This document shows positions 1 through 6,957 of a stretch of 33,747 bases of DNA, piece after piece (the stretch's first letter is position 1; each line of letters begins with the position of its first letter). Made by a program: the position numbers and the translations under genes. Where the stretch lies: the NCBI GenBank assembly GCA_029287235.1, contig JARFRM010000276.1, positions 1 to 33,747 of the forward strand, in the 5' to 3' direction. A model generated the notes under the pieces. It saw only the letters and a list, made by a program, of their open reading frames with translations. It was not told the origin of the DNA and ran no database searches. Origin of the DNA: Thermoanaerobaculales bacterium (GTDB lineage Bacteria; Acidobacteriota; Thermoanaerobaculia; Thermoanaerobaculales; Sulfomarinibacteraceae).

Positions 1-152
1 CTGTCAAACGGCGTTGGGGTCAGCCCGATGAGCGATCCGACCTGCTTGCGGTTGTCGAAATGCCGGGTGGCAAACAGCTCACTGGAAAAGGTCCATGCAC
101 TGTTGACACCAATGGCACCGAGCCGGTGGAGTTTGTGGGCCGGCCCAGTAAA
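1..152 (-). pseudogene. IS110-family transposase, C-terminal fragment (runs off left edge)
   Basis: Reading the minus strand in the frame that begins a codon at base 59 gives an uninterrupted stretch including RLGAIGVNSAW, then ELFATRHFDNRKQVGSLIG and GLTPTPFDS at the window edge. This is the signature of the C-terminal domain of IS110/IS116/IS902 transposases (G-IG-NSAW, F-NR-Q, GLTPTP-DSG). There is no start codon with the N-terminal DEDD domain: similarity fades near base 150, where the IS200-type element begins, so this is a remnant cut on its N-terminal side. The C-terminal side cannot be judged because the window ends. It probably carried the older IS next to which the IS200 element landed. 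Recognition is from motif memory. Confidence 0.75.
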
Positions 153-165
153 GTTTGACAGTTCC

Positions 166-188
166 GGGAGTCGTTGGGCGAGACTCCC
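166..188 (+). repeat. Left-end hairpin of the IS200-type element
   Basis: A 7-bp perfect stem, gggagtc (166-172) with gactccc (182-188), and a 9-base loop lies 43 bases upstream of the transposase start. IS200 elements carry such a hairpin at the left end; it binds TnpA and can also limit translation of the transposase. Confidence 0.55.
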
Positions 189-231
189 CCTCGTGAGCCG
201 TTCGTGGCGGCAAGGAACAAGGGGGAAATCA

Positions 232-663
232 ATGAATGACATCAAGAGCCTATGCCACTCGGTCTGGGACTGCAAATATCATGTTGTGTTCATTCCAAAG
301 TGTAGAGGAAAAGTGATTTACGGGAAGGTGCGGAAGTACCTTGGAGAAGTGTTCCGTGATCTGGCTCGACAACGAGACTGCACGATTGAAGAAGGGCATC
401 TCATGTCCGATCACGTGCATATGCTGATCTCGATTCCGCCCAAGTACTCGGTGGCGCAGACCATCGGATTCTTGAAGGGTAAGAGCACGATTCATATTGC
501 GCGGCGCCTTCGAAACAAGCGGAATGTGCGCGGGGTGCATTTCTGGGCTCGAGGGTACTTTGTCTCCACCGTGGGTCGCGACGAGAGTATCGTGCGCGAC
601 TACATCAGAAGACAGGAAGAGGAAGACCTTCGAATCGATCAAATGGGCCTCGAACTAGAGTAG
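232..663 (+). CDS. tnpA: IS200/IS605 family transposase TnpA (Y1 HUH)
   Basis: A 143-residue protein of the usual length for this family. It should nick and rejoin single-stranded ends of its own element through a 5'-phosphotyrosine link. The HUH metal-binding motif is SDHVHML, with the two histidines at residues 61 and 63. The likely catalytic tyrosine is Y124 in DYIRRQEEED, and the typical GYFVSTVG block precedes it. The start is ATG at 232, after a purine-rich gggggaaat; reading upstream to base 28 would run through the left hairpin and is not credible. All family motifs are present, so the protein looks intact and the element potentially mobile. No partner tnpB lies beside it. Confidence 0.93.
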   Translation: MNDIKSLCHSVWDCKYHVVFIPKCRGKVIYGKVRKYLGEVFRDLARQRDCTIEEGHLMSDHVHMLISIPPKYSVAQTIGFLKGKSTIHIARRLRNKRNVRGVHFWARGYFVSTVGRDESIVRDYIRRQEEEDLRIDQMGLELE

Positions 664-716
664 GAACCGGCCGCCTTTTGGCAGCCCAGAAACAGCCGCT
701 TTGACCGGCTCACATT

Positions 717-744
717 GAATGCCCCCACCTTTGGTGGGGGATTC
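717..744. repeat. Right-end hairpin of the IS200-type element
   Basis: The stem gaatgcccccacc / ggtgggggattc with a 3-base ttt loop is perfect except for one unpaired base. It lies 54 bases after the transposase stop and is the usual form of an IS200/IS605 right end. It could also act as a transcription terminator, since it is followed by attctttcgt. Confidence 0.6.
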
Positions 745-899
745 TTTCGTCCCACAAAGAAATCGGCCGGTGTCACATCCTGCAACCTGTCGTGCTCCTC
801 CTTGGAATCTCCGAGGACCCGGGAATCGTCACAGTTTCGCAATAGCTGGCGGTTCTCGGTTGTCGGTGCGTCTTGCATATGAGACGATGTCGCGAATTT

Positions 900-904
900 G
901 GAGG
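900..904 (+). promoter_or_regulatory. Shine-Dalgarno site that decides the lipoprotein start
   Basis: ggagg at 900-904 sits five bases before the TTG at 910. The more upstream TTG at 898 overlaps this site and has no ribosome site of its own, so 910 is preferred. Confidence 0.6.
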
Positions 905-909
905 TTCTA

Positions 910-2028
910 TTGAAACTCAACACCGTTATTGTGACCCTTCTTGCCGTTCTCACGACCTTGACCCTCGGCTGCGCTCAAGACGGAGCCGGGCCCGACGTCA
1001 ACTCCGAACCTACCGGCGACCTGGAAATCACAATGAGCTCCAAGGTCGGAACCACCATCCAGCCAAATCCGCAAGAGATCCACTTCGGCGAACTCACGAT
1101 GCTCACCGACGGCGGCGAGAATGCCGAAGCATACTTCTCGTTCGCCAGCGACAAGCTCGTTTTTCAATCGACTCGCAAGCCCTACGCTTGCGACCAGATC
1201 TTCACCATGAACCTCGACGGCTCCGACCAGCAATTGGTCTCCACCGGAACCGGGCGGACGACCTGCGCCTACTACTACCCTGAAGACGACTGGATCGTCT
1301 ATGCCTCCACCCATGAGGGCGGTACGGCATGTCCCCCGAACCCGGACCACAGCCGCGGGTATGTCTGGCCCCTCTATCCCGAGTACGATCTGTATCTCGC
1401 GCGGCCGGACGGGAGCGAGATCTCCAAACTCACGACCACCCCCGGTTACGATGCTGAAGCGACGGTTTCGCCGACCGGCGATCGGGTGGTCTTCACCTCC
1501 ATGCGTGACGGCGATCTGGACATCTACTCCATGAACCTTGACGGTACCGACGTCGTGAGGCTGACCGATGAAATCGGTTACGACGGCGGACCTTTCTACT
1601 CCCCCGACGGGACCAAGATCATCTACCGCGGCCGCCACCCCGAAGATCCGGAAGAGATCGCCGATTACCAGGCCTTGTTGGCCGAGAACCTCATCCGTCC
1701 GTCCAGACTCGAGATCTGGGTCATGGATGCCGATGGAAGCAACCAGCGTCAGATCACCGATCTCGGTGTGGCGGCGTTTGCCCCCTTCTTTCACCCGGCG
1801 GGCGAAAAGATCATCTTCTCGTCCAATCACGGCGATCCGAGCGGCCGCGAGTTCCAGCTCTTCATGGTCGATCTCGACGGTGAAAACCTCGAGCAGATCA
1901 CCTTTTCGGATGGATTCGACGGCTTCCCCATGTTCGCGCCCGACGGCGAGACCTTTGTCTTCTGCTCCAACCGGAACAACACCAAAGACGGTGAGACCAA
2001 TGTCTTCGTGACGAAGTGGAAGGACTGA
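910..2028 (+). CDS. TolB-like beta-propeller (PD40) lipoprotein
   Basis: A 372-residue predicted secreted lipoprotein. The N-terminus is a short signal peptide (LKLNTVIVTLLAVL) ending in the lipobox LTLG-C, so the mature protein should be lipid-anchored at C21. The rest is a series of WD40-like/PD40 blades. Each has a D-x-DG--Q/V--L-T strand turn followed by a SPDG-like turn and an F-S-R/N stretch: LDGSDQQLV, LTTTPGYDAEATVSPTGD, LTDEIGYDGGPFYSPDG, ITDLGVAAFAPFFHPAGE and ITFSDGFDGFPMFAPDGE. This is the TolB C-terminal propeller fold, but the TolB N-terminal domain and neighbouring tol-pal genes are absent. A role in binding a partner protein in the envelope is likely; the substrate is unknown. 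It starts at TTG and stands alone between the IS element and the next transcription unit. Confidence 0.82.
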   Translation: MKLNTVIVTLLAVLTTLTLGCAQDGAGPDVNSEPTGDLEITMSSKVGTTIQPNPQEIHFGELTMLTDGGENAEAYFSFASDKLVFQSTRKPYACDQIFTMNLDGSDQQLVSTGTGRTTCAYYYPEDDWIVYASTHEGGTACPPNPDHSRGYVWPLYPEYDLYLARPDGSEISKLTTTPGYDAEATVSPTGDRVVFTSMRDGDLDIYSMNLDGTDVVRLTDEIGYDGGPFYSPDGTKIIYRGRHPEDPEEIADYQALLAENLIRPSRLEIWVMDADGSNQRQITDLGVAAFAPFFHPAGEKIIFSSNHGDPSGREFQLFMVDLDGENLEQITFSDGFDGFPMFAPDGETFVFCSNRNNTKDGETNVFVTKWKD

Positions 2029-2036
2029 CGTCGACA

Positions 2037-2063
2037 GTCAACAGTTGACAGTTAACTGTTGAC
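2037..2063. repeat. Perfect 10-bp stem-loop in intergenic gap
   Basis: gtcaacagtt (2037-2046) and aactgttgac (2054-2063) are exact inverted repeats around a 7-base loop gacagtt, which itself repeats part of the arm. It starts nine bases after the lipoprotein stop, so it may terminate that transcript, although no T-run follows. It could also be a small repeat unit used elsewhere in the genome. Its right arm overlaps the proposed -35 box of the next gene. Confidence 0.6.
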
Positions 2064-2088
2064 TACTGCCTTCGCCGACTCTGCTAAT
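2059..2088 (+). promoter_or_regulatory. Candidate sigma70-type promoter for the ATP-grasp/GDH-like pair
   Basis: TTGACT (2059-2064) and GCTAAT (2083-2088) are 18 bases apart, matching the consensus boxes at five and four of six positions. Transcription would start near 2095, leaving a leader of about ten bases before the ATG at 2106. The -35 box is inside the right arm of the palindrome at 2037-2063, which could act as an operator. This is a sequence match only. Confidence 0.35.
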
Positions 2089-2107
2089 GTTGGTTGCAGA
2101 CCAACAT
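2087..2107 (+). promoter_or_regulatory. Inverted repeat covering the start codon
   Basis: atgttggt (2087-2094) and accaacat (2100-2107) form an exact 8-bp stem with a 5-base loop. The right arm contains the first two bases of the ATG at 2106. It could be a protein-binding site at the transcription start or a hairpin masking the start codon. No Shine-Dalgarno sequence is visible before this gene. Confidence 0.4.
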
Positions 2108-5087
2108 GGCGGAAAGCCGACGATCCATTGGGCTGACGAGCCGCTACGGAATGCGCACCGAGCAGTTCTCGGCGCTCATGAAACACCGGGTGCTCGAGAT
2201 CCTCCTCGTCGCATCACACTATGACTCCTTCGTTCTCGAAGAGGACGGTCAGCTCGCAGAGGCCGTGATTGAAGAGTACCGTAACCTCGATCTCAACCTA
2301 CGGTACGCTCCGAGATTCACCCGCGCCGCCGACGCCGCTTCGGCCTTCACGATTCTCGAAGACCGAGATTTCGACATGGTGATCACGACCCCGCGCCTCG
2401 GCGATATGGAGGTCGAGGACTTTGTCCGGCTCCTCAAGGACAACCACCCCGAGCTCCCGGTCGGGTTGCTGGTGGCTCACGCCTGGGAGCTCCCATGGCT
2501 TGAAGACCTTCGGCGATCGGGCACGCTCGACTGGTCTTTTCTGTGGCAGGGAAACGTCCAGGCGCTCCTCGCCATGGTCAAACAGGTCGAGGATCGCCTC
2601 AACGCCGAGTACGACATCCTCGAGGGTGGGGTCCAGGCCATCATCCTCGTCGAGGATGAGGTCCGGTTCTACTCCGCCTATCTACCGCACATCTACAGCC
2701 AAGTGACCTACCAGACGAACCGTCTGATGTCCGAAGGCCTCAACCTCTCCCACCGCCTGCTCCGGATCCGAGCACGTCCCAAGATTCTCCTCGCTCGGAC
2801 CTACGAGGAAGCGTGGGCTTTTTATGAACGATTCTCCGGGAATCTCCTCGGAGTCATCACCGACCTCAGCTTCCCGCACCACGGCGCCGTCGACGGTGAG
2901 GCCGGAATCAGCATTGCCGAAGCCATCAGAGCCACCGGCGACGATGTCCCGATTCTCATCCAATCGATGGATCAGGGCGTCCGGGAAAGGGCGGCGGAGA
3001 TCGACGCCGACTATCTCAGCAAAGAGTCGCCGACCCTGTATGACGAGCTTCAGAAGTACATCAGGGACAAATTCGGTTTCGGCGACTTCGTCTTTCGTCT
3101 ACCCAACGGCCAACCGGTCGGCGGCGCGGAAGACATGCGGGAGATGCTCCGAATGCTGGGCGAGGTGCCGGGTGAGTCACTCGTCTTCCATGCCGGCCGA
3201 AATCACTTCTCCTCGTGGTTCAAGGCGCGCACCGAGTTCGAGCTCGCCTCCATGCTTCGCCCTCGGAGAGTCACCGACTTTTCATCGCCATCGGTGCTGC
3301 GCGAGTACTTGATCAACACCCTCACCGACTACCTTCGGGCGGTTCAACGACACGTCATCACCGAGTTTGACTCGGAGAACTACGACGAGTTTGCGGCCTT
3401 CTCGAAAATCGGCGCCGGTTCCCTCGGAGGAAAGGGGCGCGGCCTGGCCTTCATGCACAAGATCCTCTCGCAAACCCGGTCCAACCTCGACAATGTCGAG
3501 ATCGCGGTTCCCCAGACCGTCGTGGTCGCCAGCGACATCTTCACGGAGTTTCTCGAGATCAACGATCTCCGGAGCCTGGTTCACTATGCCGATGCCATGA
3601 GTGATCAGGAGGTCCTCGACGCTTTCCGTGATGGGGGCTTCCCACCCGGACTCCGCCCGGAACTCGGCTCCTTCCTCGAGGCCGTTTGTGAACCCCTCGC
3701 CATTCGCTCCTCCAGCATCCTCGAGGACAACGTCTACCAGCCCTTCGCCGGGGTCTACGCCACGGTGATGCTCCCCAACAACCATCCATCCCAGGATGTT
3801 CGACTGGCGCAACTCCTCGAAGCGATCAAGGTGGTCTACGCCTCCACGTACTTCAGCCGCGCCCGCGACTACCTCGAAACCACCCCCTATCGGGTTGAAG
3901 AGGAGCAGATGGCTGTCTTGATCCAGCGTCTGGTCGGGCGCCAACACGGCCATCGCTTCTATCCGACTCTCTCCGGTGTCGCATCGTCGTACAACTTCTA
4001 TCCCTACGGCGACATGAATCCCGATGACGGTGTCGCCCAGATCGCCCTCGGCCTTGGCAAATCCGTCGTCGAAGGCTTCGAGGCGCTGCGCTTCTCACCC
4101 AACCACCCCCATGTCCTGCCACAGTTCTCCTGTGTCGAGGACATCCTGCGCAACGCCCAACGCCGGTTCTACTCTCTCGACCTCAACCAAAGCGACGTGA
4201 TTCCCGGAGCCCTCACCGATGTCAACCTGTTGTACGAGGAGACCCTGCAGGCCGTGCACGACGGTGCGGCACACTCGATCGCATCGACCTATGATCGGAC
4301 CGGTGACAGGATCACGACCGGTCTCGACGGGGATGGCATTCCGCTGATCACCTTCAACCCTCTCCTTCGAGGTCATGTCCTACCCGTGCCTGAAATCCTG
4401 AAGTGGCTCATCAAAACATGTCAGGGGGGTATGGCGAGTCCGGTCGAAATCGAGTTCGTCGCCGACATCCAAAACCGACCGGATCGAAGACAGACCTTCC
4501 ACGTGGTCCAGCTCCGTCCCATGGTGATCGAGGACATGGATGTCGTGGTCTCCCTCGACAACGATGACAACCAAGATGCAGTGGTCGTCTCTGAGGTCGC
4601 CCTTGGCCACGGCAGGAGGGAGTCGATTTCCGATCTCATCGTCGTCGACCCGGAGCGAATCGATCGATCAGCGACACCACAGATCGCCCGGATCACCGAG
4701 GCCATGAATCGAAAGCTCCGCGAAGAAAACCGCCAGTGCATCCTGATCGGACCGGGCCGTTGGGGTTCACGTGACCCATGGCTTGGAATTCCGGTGGAAT
4801 GGCCGCAGATCTCAACCGCTCGCGCCATTGTCGAGACCGACTTCACCGATCTCCAGGTCGAACCCTCACTCGGTTCGCACTTCTTCCACAATCTGACCTG
4901 CTTCGGGGTCGCGTTTTTTGCGGTCCATTCCCACCGCCTCCAGGGATGGGTCGATTGGGATTGGCTGCGCCTTCAATCGGGTGGGGAGGAGGCTCTCGAC
5001 GGCGGTGTTCGCCATCTCCGCCTCGCCTCGCCGGTGCAGGTGCTGGTTGACGGGTCCTTGGGGCATGGCGTGATCCGCCGAACCTGA
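2106..5087 (+). CDS. Receiver-domain / PEP-synthase-type ATP-grasp protein
   Basis: A 993-residue multidomain protein. Residues ~15-150 look like a degenerate receiver domain: the strand DMVITTPRLGDM has Thr where the phospho-accepting Asp would be. Residues ~175-325 look like a second receiver (AIILVEDEVRF, GVITDLSFP with an Asp, and LSKES with the conserved Lys). From ~430 to ~805 it resembles the nucleotide-binding domain of PEP synthase/pyruvate phosphate dikinase: GAGSLGGKGRGLAFM, LAIRSSSILEDN, FAGVYATV and the closing VVQLRPM. The swivelling phosphohistidine domain and the C-terminal PEP/pyruvate barrel are absent; an unassigned C-terminal part (~810-993) includes IGPGRWGSRDPWLG. It therefore should not interconvert PEP and pyruvate. 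A signalling or nucleotide-dependent regulatory role is inferred. TTG at 2094 is an alternative start in the same frame. The GDH-like gene follows 56 bases later and is probably co-transcribed. Confidence 0.75.
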   Translation: MAESRRSIGLTSRYGMRTEQFSALMKHRVLEILLVASHYDSFVLEEDGQLAEAVIEEYRNLDLNLRYAPRFTRAADAASAFTILEDRDFDMVITTPRLGDMEVEDFVRLLKDNHPELPVGLLVAHAWELPWLEDLRRSGTLDWSFLWQGNVQALLAMVKQVEDRLNAEYDILEGGVQAIILVEDEVRFYSAYLPHIYSQVTYQTNRLMSEGLNLSHRLLRIRARPKILLARTYEEAWAFYERFSGNLLGVITDLSFPHHGAVDGEAGISIAEAIRATGDDVPILIQSMDQGVRERAAEIDADYLSKESPTLYDELQKYIRDKFGFGDFVFRLPNGQPVGGAEDMREMLRMLGEVPGESLVFHAGRNHFSSWFKARTEFELASMLRPRRVTDFSSPSVLREYLINTLTDYLRAVQRHVITEFDSENYDEFAAFSKIGAGSLGGKGRGLAFMHKILSQTRSNLDNVEIAVPQTVVVASDIFTEFLEINDLRSLVHYADAMSDQEVLDAFRDGGFPPGLRPELGSFLEAVCEPLAIRSSSILEDNVYQPFAGVYATVMLPNNHPSQDVRLAQLLEAIKVVYASTYFSRARDYLETTPYRVEEEQMAVLIQRLVGRQHGHRFYPTLSGVASSYNFYPYGDMNPDDGVAQIALGLGKSVVEGFEALRFSPNHPHVLPQFSCVEDILRNAQRRFYSLDLNQSDVIPGALTDVNLLYEETLQAVHDGAAHSIASTYDRTGDRITTGLDGDGIPLITFNPLLRGHVLPVPEILKWLIKTCQGGMASPVEIEFVADIQNRPDRRQTFHVVQLRPMVIEDMDVVVSLDNDDNQDAVVVSEVALGHGRRESISDLIVVDPERIDRSATPQIARITEAMNRKLREENRQCILIGPGRWGSRDPWLGIPVEWPQISTARAIVETDFTDLQVEPSLGSHFFHNLTCFGVAFFAVHSHRLQGWVDWDWLRLQSGGEEALDGGVRHLRLASPVQVLVDGSLGHGVIRRT

Positions 5088-5130
5088 ATGCAATCGGGAT
5101 GCAGTCGTCTCGCAACCGAGTCCGCTCACA

Positions 5131-5137
5131 GGAGGAG
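5131..5137 (+). promoter_or_regulatory. Shine-Dalgarno site that decides the GDH-like start
   Basis: ggaggag at 5131-5137 lies six bases before ATG 5144. The in-frame ATG at 5099 has no such site, and the 451-residue product from 5144 matches normal hexameric GDH length. Confidence 0.75.
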
Positions 5138-5143
5138 TTGCAA

Positions 5144-6499
5144 ATGCGCCCTGTCGAGGACCATTTCGCCGATCAGTTCATGCGCAACCTCATCGCCCGC
5201 AACCCGGGCGAAACCGAGTTTCATGAGGCGGTTCACAGGGTTGTCGGGTCTCTCCTCCCGGTGCTGGCACGCCACAGCAAGTACCTCGATCACCGTATTC
5301 TGGAACGGATGGTTGAGCCCGAGAGGGTCATTCTCTTTCGTGTTCCCTGGATGGATGATCGAGGAGAGATTCAGATCAACAAGGGATTCCGCGTGGAGTT
5401 CAACTCGGCACTCGGCCCCTACAAAGGTGGGCTCCGGTTCCACTCCACGGTCAACCTGGGTGTTCTCAAGGCCGTCGGGTTCGAGCAGGTTTTCTCAAAC
5501 TCGCTGACCACCCTCCCCATGGGTGGCGGGATGGGTGGCTCCGACTTCGAACCCAAGGGCAGGTCCGACAACGAGGTCATGCGTTTCTGCCAGAGTTTCA
5601 TGACCGAGCTCAGTCGCCATATCGGTTCAAACATCGACGTGCCTTCCGGCGGCATCGGGGTCGGTGGTCGTGAGATCGGCTATCTGTTCGGGCAGTACAA
5701 ACGCCTCCGCAACACCTTTGATGGAGTGTTGACCGGCAAAAGTCTCAAGTGGGGCGGAAGTCTGGTTCGGCCCGAGGCCACCGGATACGGCGCGGTCTAC
5801 TTCGCCGAGGAAATGCTCAAGACGCGGGGCGACAGTCTCGAGGGCAAACGCGTCGCCATCTCGGGAGCGGGCAATGTGGCTCAGCATGCGGCGGAAAAGT
5901 GTCTCGCGTTGGGTGCGAAAGTCGTCACCTTTTCCGACTCTTCGGGATTTGTCACCGTCAAGGAAGGTGCGACTCGGGAGATGTGGGAGAAGATCATGGA
6001 TCTCAAGAACGTGCGCCGCGGTCGGGTGAGTGAGCTCGCCGACGCATTTCCGGGTGTGACATACCACGAAGGAGCGGGCGTGTGGAGGGTACCGTGCGAT
6101 GTTGCCCTCCCCTGCGCCACCCGGTGGGAACTCGATGGCGACGACGCGAAGGCGCTCCTTGAAAACGGCTGCACCTGCATCTCCGAGGGCGCCAACATGC
6201 CATCGACTCCCGATGCGGTGGAGTTTTTCGTCGCAAAGAAGCTGCTCTTCGGTCCGTCCAAGGCGGCCAACGCCGGAGGCGTGGCGATCTCGGGCCTCGA
6301 GATGAGCCAGAACAGCATGCGATACTCCTGGACCCGCAACGAGGTCGACGAGCGGCTGCACGAGATCATGATCCGGATTCACGATGCCTGTGCCGCCGCA
6401 GCAACCCGGTACGGACAGCCCGGCAACTATGTCAGCGGGGCCGACATTGCGGGTTTCGTCAGGGTCGCCGACAGCATGATCGATCAGGGGCTCGTTTAA
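5144..6499 (+). CDS. Glutamate dehydrogenase homologue with altered active site (probable pseudoenzyme)
   Basis: 451 residues, colinear along its full length with hexameric NADP-type glutamate dehydrogenases such as E. coli GdhA. Conserved blocks include ALGPYKGGLRFH, TTLPMGGG-GGSDF-PKG, EVMRFCQSFMTEL, RPEATGYGAVYF, the Rossmann turn ISGAGNVAQHAAEK, SEGANMPSTPDA and KAANAGGVAISGLEMSQNS. The substrate lysine K94 (K89 in Clostridium symbiosum GDH) is kept. The other active-site positions are not: S118 in FSNSL replaces the substrate lysine K113, M130 in GGGMGGSDF replaces the catalytic lysine K125, and G170 in DVPSGGIGVG replaces the catalytic aspartate D165. The reading frame is clean and the surrounding motifs are tightly conserved, so this is not simple decay. 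The fold and nucleotide site should form but oxidative deamination is not expected. A role as a ligand sensor, or as a partner of the upstream ATP-grasp protein or another GDH, is inferred. Confidence 0.85.
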   Translation: MRPVEDHFADQFMRNLIARNPGETEFHEAVHRVVGSLLPVLARHSKYLDHRILERMVEPERVILFRVPWMDDRGEIQINKGFRVEFNSALGPYKGGLRFHSTVNLGVLKAVGFEQVFSNSLTTLPMGGGMGGSDFEPKGRSDNEVMRFCQSFMTELSRHIGSNIDVPSGGIGVGGREIGYLFGQYKRLRNTFDGVLTGKSLKWGGSLVRPEATGYGAVYFAEEMLKTRGDSLEGKRVAISGAGNVAQHAAEKCLALGAKVVTFSDSSGFVTVKEGATREMWEKIMDLKNVRRGRVSELADAFPGVTYHEGAGVWRVPCDVALPCATRWELDGDDAKALLENGCTCISEGANMPSTPDAVEFFVAKKLLFGPSKAANAGGVAISGLEMSQNSMRYSWTRNEVDERLHEIMIRIHDACAAAATRYGQPGNYVSGADIAGFVRVADSMIDQGLV

Positions 6500-6957
6500 A
6501 AAACGGACACCCTATTCTTTCCATTTTTTCGTCCGGAAACGCCGGAGACGAAGTCCACATTTCACCTACGTCCCACACCGATCTCGGAAGACCTTTGAGT
6601 TCGGCCCCCGGTCCTGCTAACGTCAGATGGACGGTGGATCATGAGAAGATCACGACACGATGATGTCAGAGCTTGATCAGCAAATCCTTGCGACTGCCGG
6701 GAGGTCGTCTTGAGCCCTCGGTTGCGATTGTCAAGACCATGCCGGATCGGTCGATGCCTCAGGTGAAAAATACCTGCCGCACGATCGCCGGCAGCGGGTT
6801 CCGCGTCAGGCGCCCCGCCACCGACCGGACACGGTCCCTGCAGCTCACGTCTCTCAGCCCAACTCAACCAAACAAAACAACTTTGACAAACCAGGTGTGG
6901 GTTGGACCTCCTCAATCCCACCCGCGGCCCCGTCGGTATTGAACCCAGGGAGGCACG
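6500..6957. other. 458-base gap upstream of the flavoprotein operon
   Basis: No credible gene is seen; the open frames here on both strands lack ribosome sites and recognisable composition. Weak promoter-like pairs exist, such as TTGAGT (6595) with TAACGT (6618), 17 bases apart, and an isolated perfect TTGACA at 6883-6888 with no convincing -10 box. A long leader before the ATG at 6958 is possible. I see no recognisable riboswitch or strong terminator. Confidence 0.45.

Larger units (their letters stand above)
153..744 (+). mobile_element. IS200/IS605-type insertion sequence, TnpA only
   Basis: The element has a single Y1 transposase gene flanked by two imperfect palindromes, at 166-188 and 717-744. 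This is the organisation of IS200-group elements, which lack terminal inverted repeats, make no target duplication and move as single strands through hairpin ends. No tnpB accessory gene is present. The exact ends are not determined: 153 and 744 are set by the end of recognisable IS110 sequence and by the right hairpin. Confidence 0.7.

Noticed and set aside
907..1830. A 307-codon minus-strand frame opposite the lipoprotein
   Set aside because: Shadow of the beta-propeller gene, which has clear lipobox and blade motifs on the plus strand.
5144..6499. Ordinary assimilatory glutamate dehydrogenase (gdhA)
   Set aside because: The substrate lysine, catalytic lysine and catalytic aspartate positions are Ser, Met and Gly; the gene symbol would mislead.
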